Part shown: positions 49,691 through 59,367 of the stretch, one piece after another | Position numbering within the stretch: position 1 is the stretch's first letter | Layout of the letters: every line of letters begins with the position of its first letter | Assembly (NCBI GenBank): GCA_963820075.1 | Contig: CAWFYS010000013.1 | Coordinates: 131,589 to 195,588, forward strand | Length of the DNA stretch: 64,000 nt | Source: Kumtagia sp963820075 | Lineage (GTDB): Bacteria > Pseudomonadota > Alphaproteobacteria > Rhizobiales > Rhizobiaceae | Direction: 5' to 3' | The notes under the pieces: model-generated | What the model was told of the DNA's origin: nothing | The model's input: only the letters and a program-made list of their open reading frames with translations | Database searches by the model: none | Made by a program: the position numbers and the translations under genes

Positions 49691-52256
49691 ATGCTCTACT
49701 TTTCACGTTGGAAGACGATTACCATCTGGGCCATCGTGCTCCTGGGGGTCTTCTTCGCGATCCCGAATATGTTGCCCCAGTCCGTCCGTGACAGCCTGCC
49801 CGGCTGGTTGCCGGATCGGCCGATGACCCTTGGCCTCGACCTGCAGGGCGGATCGCACATCCTGCTTGCGGTCGACCGCAACGATCTCGTCAACGAACGC
49901 CTCCAGACGATGCGCGACGACATCCGCACCATGTTGCGCGACGCCAAGATCGGCTACACGGGCCTGTCCGGCACCGGGCGGGCCGTCCAGGTGCGTATTC
50001 GCGAAGCGAACGAGGTCGAGAAAGCCAAGGAAGCGCTGCAAACGCTCACCCAGCCAGTCACCAACAGTCTGTTCGGCGCAGGCGCAATTTCGGAACTGAC
50101 ACTCGACGAGCCGGAGCCCGGGCTGCTGCGGTTCACGCTCACCGACGAAGGCATCGACTACCGCATGGCGTCGGCGGTCGCCCAATCCATCGAGGTGATC
50201 GGGCGGCGCGTCAACGAGCTCGGCACCACCGAGCCGGTCATCCAGCGGCAGGGCGTAGACCGCGTTCTCGTTCAGGTGCCGGGCCTCCAGGACCCGCAGC
50301 GCCTCAAGGACATTCTTGGACAGACAGCCAAGCTGACCTTCCAGATGGTCGATCAGTCGATGCCCGTCCAGGACGCGATCCAAGGACGTGCGCCGGCGGG
50401 AACGTCGGTTCTTGATTCCACGGACGATCCGCCCGTTCCTTACCTGATCGAGGATCGGGTGATCGTTTCCGGCGAGAATCTCGTGGACGCGCAGGCAACA
50501 TTCGACCAGCGCACCAATGAGCCGGTGGTCTCGTTCCGTTTCGACGGGAAGGGCGCGGCCCGCTTCGGGCAGGCGACACAGCAGAATGTCGGGCGGCTGT
50601 TCGCCATCATTCTCGACAATCAGGTTATCTCGGCGCCGCAGATCCGCGAGCCCATTCTCGGCGGCACCGGCCAGATTTCCGGCAATTTCACCGCGCAGTC
50701 GGCGAATGATCTGGCGGTCTTGCTGCGCGCCGGCGCGCTTCCAGCCGATCTCACCATCGTCGAAGAGCGAACGGTCGGCCCGAGCCTCGGCGCGGACTCC
50801 GTCGCGGCCGGCGAGTTCGCGGCGCTGGTCGCGGGCGTCCTTGTCGTCAGGCTTCATGCTGGTAGCCTACGGCACGCTCGGCGTCATCGCCAATATCGCG
50901 CTCGCCGCCAACGTCGTGCTGATCATCGCGGTCCTGTCGGCGCTCGGCGCGACACTGACCATGCCCGGCATAGCGGGCATCGTGCTCACCGTCGGCATGG
51001 CGGTCGATTCCAACGTCATCATCTTCGAGCGTGTCCGCGAGGAGCGAAGATGGGGGCGCTCGCTGGTGCAATCCCTCGATACCGGCTTTGCGCGTGCGCT
51101 CGCCACGATTGTCGACGCGAACTTCACCACCTTCATCGCCGCGGTGATCCTGTTCTACATGGGGACCGGTCCGGTGCGCGGCTTCGCTGTCACGCTTGCT
51201 ATAGGCATAGTGACGACCGTCTTTACCGCCTTCACGCTGACGCGCTGGATGATCGCGGTCTGGCTGCGGCGCTACAAGCCGAAGGAGCTGCCGAACGGGC
51301 TGGTTCATTTCGTTCCGGACGACACCAAGCTGCCGTTCATGTCATGGCGCAAATACGCCTTCACCCTGTCGGCGGCGGGCTCAATCGCGGCGGTCGTGCT
51401 GTTCTTCGCCATGAACATGAACTATGGCATCGACTTTCGCGGCGGCACCAGCATCGAGGTGCAAGCCAAGAGCGGCCGGGCCAACTCCGCGGGCGTGCGC
51501 GCCGTGCTGGGCGAACTGAATATGGGCGATGTGCAGGTCCAGGAATTCGGCTCCGACCGCGACTTGCTGATCCGTGTCGAAGGCCAGCAGGCCGGCGACA
51601 ACGCCGAGCAAAGCGTCGTCGAGAAGGTTCGCATGGCGCTGGAGGACGACTTCGAATTCCGGCGCGTGGAATCGGTCGGTCCGACCGTGTCGTCCGAACT
51701 CGCCTGGGCCGGAACCATGGGCATTCTGGCTTCGCTTGTGGCGATGCTGATCTACATCTGGTTCCGGTTCGAGTGGCAGTTCGGTCTGGGCGCGGTGATC
51801 GCCACCGTGCACGATGTGACGATGATGGTGATGCTCTATGTCATTTCGGGGCTGGAGTTCAATCTTACCAGCATAGCGGCGATCCTGACCATTGTGGGCT
51901 ACTCGATCAACGATACCGTGGTCGTCTACGACCGTGTCCGCGAGAATCTGCGCAAGTACAAGAAGATGCCGATCGAGGAACTGCTCGATCTGTCGATGAA
52001 CCAGACGCTGTCGCGAACGGTCCTCACCGGCGTCACGACGTTGTTGGCGTTGCTTGCGCTCTATCTGTTCGGCGGCGAAGTCATTCGCTCCTTCACCTTT
52101 GCGATGATCTTCGGCATTCTGGTCGGCACCTATTCTTCGATCTTCGTGGCCGGTCCGCTCCTGATCCTGTTCAGGCTGCGGCCGGAAAGTCTGGAGGCCA
52201 AGGACGAGGACCACACGAAGCTGCCTTCCGCGACCGCACGGCCCTCGCGGACCTGA
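49691..52256 (+). CDS. secDF: Fused protein translocase SecDF, frameshifted
   Basis: From ATG 49691 the SecD half shows LGLDLQGGSHILL (DLQGG motif), the periplasmic P1 region, and SLGADSVAAGEFAAL; the frame then breaks at 50849-50852. Removing one base restores FMLVAYGTLGVIANIALAAN, the D5 motif MAVDSNVIIFERVREE, then a complete SecF half (NYGIDFRGGTSIEVQ, and GYSINDTVVVYDRVRENLR), ending at 52256, about 854 residues. SecDF uses the proton gradient to pull proteins across the inner membrane. A SecD-SecF fusion is usual in Rhizobiales. The break is likely a read error. Confidence 0.94.
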
Positions 52257-52265
52257 GCAGCCTCG

Positions 52266-52655
52266 ATGGCCGCTGGCATCATCATCCGCGAGGCGCATTT
52301 TCCCGGGCGGGCGCCGATCGACGCTTATGGCAATGGCGGGTTCCGCTTTGCCGACATGTCGCATCGCGGATCGCTGCTCTGCCTGCCCTCCGGCATTTTC
52401 GGCTGGGAACCCGCCGATCCCGCCGCGATGACGCCGGCCGATTTCAGCCGGGTGCTCGCCGAGGCTGACGGCATCGAGATATTGCTGGTCGGCACCGGAC
52501 GGGAATTGCGGCCATTGCCGGCTGCACTTCGGGCGGCGTTCAAGGAAGTCCGAATCTCGGCCGATCCGATGTCCACCGGCGCGGCGGTCAGGACTTACAA
52601 CGTCCTGCTGGCCGAGAATCGGGCCGTGGCGGCCGCGCTTGTCGCCGTCGACTGA
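52266..52655 (+). CDS. Mth938-like domain (DUF498) protein
   Basis: A 129-residue protein, MAAGIIIREAHFPGRAPIDA, with GNGGFRFADMSHRGSLLCLP, EILLVGTGRELRPLP and MSTGAAVRTYNVLLAENRAV, matching DUF498. Its eukaryotic relatives include the complex I assembly factor NDUFAF3. It follows secDF after 9 bases and precedes the NDUFAF6-like gene, so both neighbours have complex I assembly relatives. Confidence 0.9.
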   Translation: MAAGIIIREAHFPGRAPIDAYGNGGFRFADMSHRGSLLCLPSGIFGWEPADPAAMTPADFSRVLAEADGIEILLVGTGRELRPLPAALRAAFKEVRISADPMSTGAAVRTYNVLLAENRAVAAALVAVD

Positions 52656-52656
52656 G

Positions 52657-53502
52657 GTGACGGGTCCGGCAAAGCCGGTGGTGGCCGACATGGTTCGCGC
52701 GGCGGACCACGACCGCTATCTTGCAGCACTCTATGCCCCGCAGGAAAAACGCGGCGAATTGCTGGCCCTTTATGCCTTCAATGCCGAAATCGCCAGCGTG
52801 CGCGATCGCATCCGCGACCCGCTGCCCGGCGAGGTGCGGCTGCAATGGTGGCGCGACGCGATCGCCAACCGGGCAAACGGTGGGGCGCTTGGGCATCCGG
52901 TTGCCGATGCTTTGATTGCAACCATCGACCGCTGCGACCTGCCCGCGCTTGCCTTTGACAATTTTATCGAGGCGCGCATCTTCGATCTCTACAATGACTC
53001 GATGCCGACGCGGACCGATCTCGAAGGTTATTGCGGCGAGACCGCGGGCGCCCTGATGCAGTTGGCCGCTATGGTGCTGGATGCGAAGAAGGCGCCGAAT
53101 TTCGCTGGACTTGCCGGCCATGCCGGATGCGCGCAGGCAATCACCGGACTGTTGAGGCTGCTGCCGCTGCATCGGGGTAGAGGCCAGTGTTTTGTGCCGC
53201 GCGACATTCTTGCCGCGGCGGGAACGTCGCCGGAGGAGTTCGTCGCCAGTGGAAGGAATGCCGCCGCCGCACGTGCCGTCGCGGCGATGATCGCGCTCGC
53301 CGGCGAACATTTGGCGGCCTTTCAGGCGCAGGCTCGGTCCCTGCCGGAGAGCCTGCGGCCGGCGTTTCTTCCGGTCGCGCTCGTGCCGGCCTACCTCGCT
53401 GCGCTGTCGAAGCTGGGGGACAAGGCGCTGACGGGCGTGGCCGACATTCCAGCCTGGAATCGGCATTGGCTATTGTTTCGCGCTGCAAGCCGGGGGTGGT
53501 AG
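52657..53502 (+). CDS. Squalene/phytoene synthase-fold protein, NDUFAF6-like
   Basis: From GTG 52657 (ATG 52690 is an alternative), about 281 residues. The fold is that of squalene/phytoene synthase (YLAALYAPQEKRGELLALYA, DPLPGEVRLQWWRDAI), but the first DxxxD site is replaced by NAEIASVRD and the second Asp-rich motif by GLLRLLPLHRGRGQ. That pattern is closer to NDUFAF6, a non-catalytic complex I assembly factor, than to a carotenoid enzyme. The start overlaps the Mth938-like stop region. Database labels as phytoene synthase would be misleading. Confidence 0.82.
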   Translation: MTGPAKPVVADMVRAADHDRYLAALYAPQEKRGELLALYAFNAEIASVRDRIRDPLPGEVRLQWWRDAIANRANGGALGHPVADALIATIDRCDLPALAFDNFIEARIFDLYNDSMPTRTDLEGYCGETAGALMQLAAMVLDAKKAPNFAGLAGHAGCAQAITGLLRLLPLHRGRGQCFVPRDILAAAGTSPEEFVASGRNAAAARAVAAMIALAGEHLAAFQAQARSLPESLRPAFLPVALVPAYLAALSKLGDKALTGVADIPAWNRHWLLFRAASRGW

Positions 53503-53694
53503 TATCAAAGACCGCCTGATGCGATAGAGCGTGCGTTGACCAAGCCCGAAAACGGACCAAAAGCGATTTGAAAACAAATAGATAAAGAAACTAGTCCAAT
53601 TTCGAAACCGGGCAGGGTGCATTGGGGCGGTGGTATGGGCCCCCTTCAAAGCAAAGCCGCGCGGGGGGCTGCCCGACAATCGGCATCTTGAAGC

Positions 53695-55119
53695 CTACTC
53701 GGCGGCCTCGGCGCGCGGTGCCTGTTCGAGCCAGGCGCGGCAGTCCGCAAGGGCCCGCGCCGAGATCGCCTTCTTCCTGGCGATCGACTTGTCTTTCCCC
53801 CGGAACCGTCCGGCGAATCCGTCCGGCTTCAATTTTGTGCCCGGATCGAGCGGCGGGAATAGACCGAAATTGACGTTCATCGGCTGGAAGGAGCGTTTCC
53901 CCGGCTCGTCGTCCGAAACGATATGACCGCCGGTAATGTGACCGAGCAGCGCGCCGAAGGCGGTGGTTGCAGGTGGCGGCGAGGGGCGGCGGCCGAGGCG
54001 CTCGGCCGCGGCGAACCGGCCGGCCAGAAGTCCGATCGCCGCGCTTTCGATATAGCCCTCGCAGCCGGTGATCTGGCCGGCAAAGCGCAGGCCCGCGCGG
54101 CCTTTCAGTTGCAAGCTCGGATCGAGCAAGGTCGGCGAGTTTATATAGGTATTGCGGTGCAGGCCGCCCAGCCTTGCGAACTCGGCATTCTCCAGCCCCG
54201 GGATCATGCGGAAGATGCGCGCCTGCTCGCCATGCTTCAGCTTGGTCTGGAAGCCGACCATGTTGTAGAGCGTGCCGAGCGCGTTGTCCTGGCGAAGCTG
54301 GACGACAGCATAGGGCTTCACCGCCGGATCATGCGCGTTGGTGAGGCCCATGGGCTTCATCGGCCCGTGGCGGAGCGTCTCGACGCCGCGCTCGGCCATG
54401 ACCTCGATGGGCAGGCAGCCGTCGAAATAAGGCGTGCCCTCCCATTGCTTGAACTCCGTCTTGTCGCCGTCGATCAGCGCCTGAACGAACGCCTCGTAGC
54501 GGGCGCGATCCATCGGGCAGTTGACATAATCCTTGCCCGTCCCGCCGGGCCCGACCTTGTCGTAGCGCGACTGGAACCAGCAAATATCCATGTCGATCGT
54601 GTCGAAATGCACGATCGGCGCGATCGCATCGAAGAAGGCCAGCGCATCCGCGCCGGTGCGCGCGGCTATGGCCTCGGCCAGCGACGGCGCCGTGAGCGGC
54701 CCGGTGGCGATGATCGCCTGGTCCCATTCGTCCGATGGCAGGCCGATTATCTCCTCGCGCATAATGGCAACGAGCGGATGTGCCTCCAGCCTTGCCGTGA
54801 CGGCCGCCGAAAAACCGTCGCGATCGACGGCAAGCGCGCCGCCGGCCGGGACCTGATGCGCATCGCCGCAGGCCATGATCAGCGAGCCGGCAAGCCGCAT
54901 CTCGGCGTGGAGCAGCCCGACCGCATTGGTCTCGGCGTCGTCCGACCGGAAGGAATTGGAACAGACGAGTTCGGCGAGACCGTCGGTCTTGTGGGCGTCG
55001 GTGCCGCGAACCGGGCGCATTTCGTGCAGGACGACCGGCACGCCGGCTTGCGCCGCCTGCCATGCCGCTTCGGAGCCTGCCAGGCCGCCGCCAATGACGT
55101 GAATGGGATTCTTGCTCAT
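53695..55119 (-). CDS. trmFO: Methylenetetrahydrofolate-tRNA uracil-5-methyltransferase
   Basis: A 474-residue flavoprotein: FAD site IHVIGGGLAGSEAAWQAA, TDGLAELVCSNSFRSDD (conserved Cys), and TPYFDGCLPIEVMAERG. It methylates U54 of tRNA (T-loop) using methylene-THF. It stands alone, facing away from the NDUFAF6-like gene. The 192-base gap before it (53503-53694) is AT-rich around 53560-53600 and has no gene. Confidence 0.94.
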   Translation of the reverse strand: MSKNPIHVIGGGLAGSEAAWQAAQAGVPVVLHEMRPVRGTDAHKTDGLAELVCSNSFRSDDAETNAVGLLHAEMRLAGSLIMACGDAHQVPAGGALAVDRDGFSAAVTARLEAHPLVAIMREEIIGLPSDEWDQAIIATGPLTAPSLAEAIAARTGADALAFFDAIAPIVHFDTIDMDICWFQSRYDKVGPGGTGKDYVNCPMDRARYEAFVQALIDGDKTEFKQWEGTPYFDGCLPIEVMAERGVETLRHGPMKPMGLTNAHDPAVKPYAVVQLRQDNALGTLYNMVGFQTKLKHGEQARIFRMIPGLENAEFARLGGLHRNTYINSPTLLDPSLQLKGRAGLRFAGQITGCEGYIESAAIGLLAGRFAAAERLGRRPSPPPATTAFGALLGHITGGHIVSDDEPGKRSFQPMNVNFGLFPPLDPGTKLKPDGFAGRFRGKDKSIARKKAISARALADCRAWLEQAPRAEAAE

Positions 55120-55300
55120 GCGTCGGGATTAATGCGGCATAGGACCAATTGCAATGAAACCATCCCGACCAGTTGTAGGCACCGGAGGCGCACAAGCGGT
55201 CTATCGCAGGGGACCGGTGCGGCAAGGTCGTCGCCCGCGAGCACGTGGTATCGGACAGGGTTTCCTCGCCGGAACGCGGCCGACGCGCCGATTGGGCGGT

Positions 55301-56098
55301 TCACTCTCGCAGGAACTCGACGATTTCGGGGAATGCGGAAGGATCCTGCCAGAGAAATAGATGGCCGCCCTCGAACATGCGCAAGGCCGCGCTGGAGATC
55401 CGGTTGGCCATGCTTTGCTGCGACGACGGCAGGGCGATCCCATCGTGCCGGCCACCGCAAATTAGAACTGAACACGCGATCCGGTCGAGGCGATCCCAAG
55501 CGTCGTGTGCCCGACGCGCCTCGAGCACCCGGGCCAGCCCGGAGTAATGGCCAGGATCGTCAGCGAACGCATCGTTCATCCAGCTTTTGAGAAGCTCGTG
55601 CATCCGCAGAGGGTTTTCGGCCGCCCAGCCCGCATTGCACCGCGTGTCGGAGATTGAGACCATCCGCCGCGCCCGCTCTTCAGGTGGAAGAGCCTGCAAC
55701 GTATGAAGCGGATAGGAAGACCCTCCTGCGCCGCCGGGCGAGGTGCAACAGAGCGCCAGTTTAGCCACCCGGTGCGGGTGCCTGAGCGCCAGCTCGAGCG
55801 CGACCATTCCGCCGAACGAGACGCCGACTATGCGGGCGCGCTCCCATCCAACCGCGTCCATCAATGCCGCTGCATCGTCCGCGTAGTCAGCCATCAAGTA
55901 AGGTTTTTCCGGCTTGGACGTTCTGCCGAGGCCGCGTTGGTCATACCCGATAACGTCAAAGGCTCTCGCCAATGGCAATTCCAAAAGATTGGGTTTCCGG
56001 CGCAGATCGCCCCTTGAACCGGAGATCGCCAGCAACTGTGATCCGGTCCCGGCTCGATCGAACCAGATGTCGATGTCGCGGATGGGTAGGTATGGCAT
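55301..56098 (-). CDS. Alpha/beta hydrolase
   Basis: A 265-residue protein, MPYLPIRDIDIWFDRAGTGS, from ATG 56098. The hydrolase core shows IGYDQRGLGRTSKPEKPY, nucleophile GVSFGGMVA and a late GGHLFLWQD with the catalytic His. It is related to 3-oxoadipate enol-lactonase-like hydrolases, substrate unknown. The in-frame extension to 56158 is not supported. Confidence 0.85.
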   Translation of the reverse strand: MPYLPIRDIDIWFDRAGTGSQLLAISGSRGDLRRKPNLLELPLARAFDVIGYDQRGLGRTSKPEKPYLMADYADDAAALMDAVGWERARIVGVSFGGMVALELALRHPHRVAKLALCCTSPGGAGGSSYPLHTLQALPPEERARRMVSISDTRCNAGWAAENPLRMHELLKSWMNDAFADDPGHYSGLARVLEARRAHDAWDRLDRIACSVLICGGRHDGIALPSSQQSMANRISSAALRMFEGGHLFLWQDPSAFPEIVEFLRE

Positions 56099-56185
56099 CG
56101 GTAGACCGACATTCAGCGGATGAACTGGTAGCGAACCGGACAACGCAGAACCGGACAACGCGAAACCGGCTAAGTCTTTGAAATT

Positions 56186-56260
56186 TGGCTCCCCGGGCCG
56201 GATTCGAACCAGCGACCAACCGGTTAACAGCCGGTTGCTCTACCGCTGAGCTACCGGGGA
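56186..56260 (-). tRNA. tRNA-Asn (GTT)
   Basis: Read on the minus strand, TCCCCGGTAGCTCAGCGG starts the molecule, CTGTTAACC is the anticodon loop (GTT), GGTTCGAATCC is the T-loop and the gene ends CGGGGAGCCA with encoded CCA. The acceptor stem TCCCCGG/CCGGGGA pairs fully. Its length is 75 bases. Confidence 0.96.
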
Positions 56261-56370
56261 ACGGATGCTTTATTCCAGCGTTGCGGCTGGCTATAGCAAA
56301 CCCGTTTCGGCTTTGCAAAGCGCGAATGGGCATTTTTTTGACCGGCTTGCGGCCTATGCGGAACACAGGC

Positions 56371-56706
56371 ATGACCAATATTGTTAGAAGACGCCCTCGC
56401 GACGATGCAACGGAAAGGCTGATGGACGAAAAGGCCCCATCCAACGACGAGACGCCGCCCGCGGCCGAACAGCCGAAAATCTCCGTTCTGGGCCGCGAGT
56501 TCCGCATGCCGCAGTCGCGCGGCGTGCGGGTCGCGATGGGAGCGATGCTTATCTTTTTCGGCCTGCTTGGTTTCCTGCCGATACTCGGCTTCTGGATGAT
56601 TCCGCTCGGCCTGCTCGTGCTGTCCTACGAGTTTGCGCTTGTGCGGCGGCTGCGCCGGCGCAGCGTGGTCCGGTGGGAACGATGGCGGCGGCCGCCTCCG
56701 CCATAG
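56371..56706 (+). CDS. Small membrane protein, unknown function
   Basis: A 111-residue protein from ATG 56371 (MTNIVRRRPRDDATERL); ATG 56422 is possible. A hydrophobic hairpin (VRVAMGAMLIFFGLLGFLPI then PLGLLVLSYEF) is followed by a basic tail RRLRRRSVVRWERWRRPPPP. The short loop with two turns resembles PGPGW-type small membrane proteins. The frame reading back through the tRNA is an extension. No role is known. Confidence 0.65.
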   Translation: MTNIVRRRPRDDATERLMDEKAPSNDETPPAAEQPKISVLGREFRMPQSRGVRVAMGAMLIFFGLLGFLPILGFWMIPLGLLVLSYEFALVRRLRRRSVVRWERWRRPPPP

Positions 56707-56902
56707 GGCGCCGCGCGGGCGGATCGGGCGGCCGGCCGATACGCGTGGCTTGCCGAGCCTGAGCAGTCCAGGTGATGCCGAAAGAACACGTCCTGAACGC
56801 ATTTTCGGAATGGCGAGGAGGATCGTTTTCGGAATGGGGTTGTCGGCTTGACCGCAATCTGCCGGCAACCTATTGAGCAGGCACAGAACGCACCGACGAT
56901 CT

Positions 56903-56942
56903 GGCCTCGTGGCGGAGTGGTTACGCAGAGGACTGCAGATCC
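56903..56942 (+). tRNA. tRNA-Cys 5' half, interrupted by integration
   Basis: GGCCTCGTGGCGGAGTGG, then GGACTGCAGATCC, gives the acceptor 5' strand, D-arm and GCA anticodon stem-loop of a tRNA-Cys. After 56942 the sequence no longer pairs, and no T-arm (GGTTCGA) follows. The integrase gene begins 48 bases further on. This is the expected left junction of an element integrated in tRNA-Cys, with the core probably GGACTGCAGATCC. The matching 3' half is not in this window. Confidence 0.75.
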
Positions 56943-56990
56943 CCGGATTTTTCAACGAAATCAATATCCGGTCTGAACAGAACTGAGAAT

Positions 56991-58246
56991 CTATGCGATT
57001 TTGCCGCTCTTCCGTCCACTGGAATCATTAGGCTTTTTCGCCTGTTCAGAATGGCCGAAACGCTTCTTCGTGGCGTTCAGCACCCGAAGTTCCGTCTCTT
57101 TTGCGTAGCCACGGTATGCCGTAGCAGTCTTGTGCTTTGAGAGTGCGCGACCTTCGCCTTCGGTAAGACCGGCCTCTTCCAACTCTGTCATTCCTCCGTG
57201 TCGCGCCGCGTCGAGCGTGAATGAAGGCAGGCCCAACTTGTCCGCAACTTCTCGGACGCGCTGAGAGAGGAGGGTTCCGTCACCGAACATCTCTCCGTTC
57301 GGCTTTGTGACCATTGATATCCCTCGTCGCGGTACCTGTGCCAGGACCGCTTCCGCGTCTGCATATAACAGCCTCACGACTGGGGTGCCGTCCTCCTCGG
57401 CTGCTTCGTATTCCAGTGGATGGTAGGCCAGTTCGCCATTCTTACGGTGACGGATCAAAATCTTGTTTGGATGGGCGGCCCCACGATAGCCGGTCCATGC
57501 AGCGTAGCCGGCGCCAATGTTCGAGGGCCGCAAGAGAAATTCAAATGCAAGCACCGCCGCCGCGGCGAGCTCTGGCGCACCATCGGCGATCGCACCTCGC
57601 GCGAATGTGTAGGTCGTCTTCCGATCGGCGAAATCTTTCATTCGCTTTTGCCTGCTCTTTAACGTGACACCTTCCCAGGGGTTTGGGGTGTCATTCCGAA
57701 AGAGATCGGGATAGTGATGGCGCATACGTTTCCACATCGCCTTGCAATATGTGACAACTTTCTCAGCAGTGCGCGCCGACCCTTGGTCAAAGAAGCTCTT
57801 ATAAATTCTCTCGGCGGTACTTACGCCGATGCGATTTATTGGGATGCCTCCGACTGGAGCTTTTCCGCTTTTTTAGGGGAGGCGATCTCACAGTCGGCAA
57901 CTCGATCAAATACACGCCTATAGTCAGGACGCGAGAACTCTCCGACCCGTTCCAAGAACGAGTCATGCCTTTGATAGACGTGCGTCAGCCATTCAACCGT
58001 TCCATATCGGTTTGGCATCCCGCGCGGCGACGGCTTGAGCCTGTCATTTCGCCATTCGTCCAGCCGATCGTTCCAAATGCTGGCTGCCGACGCGACTTCC
58101 TTCGCCGAGAGATTCGATCCAAGTGCGGCGGAAAGATAAGGGCATTTTAGCGCTCGATACCGGCTCGGACACGTCCAGTAGAAGGCAGTGTCGCCGTTCG
58201 CGAGACGCTTGAACGAGACGTAGCGGGGCAATTGAATCGGAACCAT
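56991..58246 (-). CDS. Tyrosine recombinase (integrase), frameshifted
   Basis: From ATG 58246 (MVPIQLPRYVSFKRLANGD), overlapping the upstream gene by TGATG. The N-terminal core-binding part ends in frame at 57836; the catalytic part (FEFLLRPSNIGAGYAAW with the first Arg; DAARHGGMTELEEAG; SKHKTATAYRGYAKE with the Tyr) lies in another frame. Adding one T to the six-T run at 57869-57874 joins PKKSGKAPVGGIPINRIG and gives about 418 residues. The first His of the HxxR box is replaced (DAAR), common in such integrases. It likely catalysed insertion into the tRNA-Cys next to it. Confidence 0.88.
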
Positions 58247-58429
58247 CAGTACGGTTCCGGGTCTTCGCCGCCGTTGGCAATTCCTATCGCCTTGTCCAGA
58301 TCCGTTTTCAGCCATAGTCGTCGACGCCCTTTTCCGCTTCCTTCATCGACGACGGGGAGCGGGTATTCCTTTCCTGGACCAACCAGCCGCAGGAACGCCT
58401 CCATTGTTCGCTCACCGACATAGCCCGGT
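58246..58429 (-). pseudogene. Small upstream gene of the integrase, truncated by the IS
   Basis: An open frame ending at TGA 58248-58246 reads GYVGERTMEAFLRLVGPGKE and GRRRLWLKTDLDKAIGIANG. The start is lost at about 58430, where IS-like sequence begins. Its size, basic RRRLW segment and overlap with the integrase (TGATG) fit an excisionase or small DNA-binding protein of the element, but there is no certain family match. Confidence 0.55.
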
Positions 58430-59367
58430 CGTGTCCCGACAAGTGGTGTAACTCGGCGGTGGCGAAGCCGCTCGCGAGCGCGCCCTCGACAGCGCTGTAG
58501 CGAGCGAGCGGCTTAGCGGTGGTCATCGGCGCTTTCCGGTAGGGTCTGGTTGTCGACACCAACCCTGCTGGAAGGACCACCGATGACCGACGACATGATG
58601 AACCTGCGCGCGCTTGTGGAGAAGACCCCGGACGCCGATCTGCTGCGCGAGATGATCGGCTTTGCCGCCGAGCGGCTGATGGAGATGGAGGTGGGCGCCG
58701 CCACCGGCGCCGCCTATGGCGAGAAGAGCCCGCTTCGGACTGGCTCAGCGCAACGGCTACCGCGACCGCGACTGGGAGACGCGGGCCGGCACGGTCGAGC
58801 TGCGCATCCCGAAGCTCAGGAAGGGCTCCTACTTCCCGGGCTTCCTGGAGCCGCGCCGCATGGCCGAGAAGGCGCTGACGGCCGTCATCCAGGAGGCCTA
58901 TGTCCAGGGCATCTCGACGCGCTCGGTCGACGACCTCGTCAAGGCCATGGGCATGAGCGGCATCTCGAAGAGCCAGGTCTCGCGGCTGTGCGAGGAGATC
59001 GACGGCAAGGTGAAGGCCTTCCTCGATCGGCCGATCGAAGGCGACTGGCCATATCTGTGGATTGACGCGACTTATCTGAAGGTCCGTCGCGGCGGCCGCA
59101 TCGTCTCAGTCGCCGTCATCATTGCCGTCGGCGTCAACACCGACGGCCGGCGCGAGGTTCTGGGCATGGAGATCGGCACCTCCGAGGCCGAGCCGATCTG
59201 GACGGAGTTCCTGCGCAAGCTGACCCGTCGCGGCCTGCGTGGCGTCAAGCTCGTCGTCTCCGATGCCCATGAAGGCCTGAAGGCCGCCGTCACCAAGGTG
59301 CTCTCGGCCACCTGGCAGCGCTGTCGCGTCCACTTCATAAGGTACGTGCTGGCCCATGCCGGCAAGA
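58430..59367 (+). mobile_element. IS256-type insertion sequence, right end missing
   Basis: The left end appears to start at GTGTCCCGACAAGTGGTGTA (about 58430), resembling alphaproteobacterial IS256 termini. The right end is absent: the transposase sequence stops at about 59367 and gives way directly to primase sequence. An IS256-mediated adjacent deletion, or an assembly join, would explain loss of the right inverted repeat, the 5' part of the primase gene and whatever lay between. Confidence 0.7.
58583..59367 (+). pseudogene. IS256-type transposase, frameshifted and 3'-truncated
   Basis: ATG 58583 (GGAAGGACC upstream), MTDDMMNLRALVEKTPDADL. The frame shifts at the CCC of 58729-58731; removing one C continues into GLAQRNGYRDRDWETRAGTV. 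DDE motifs YLWIDATYLKVR and VVSDAHEGLK hold the first two Asp. The third acidic residue is in the missing C-terminus, so it is inactive. The last transposase-like residues are CRVHFIRYVLAHAGK. The frame then runs on out of phase through the primase region, which is a shadow. Confidence 0.88.

Noticed and set aside
50845..50856. Programmed frameshifting in secDF
   Set aside because: No slippery heptamer is seen, and many unrelated genes in the window have the same kind of one-base run change.
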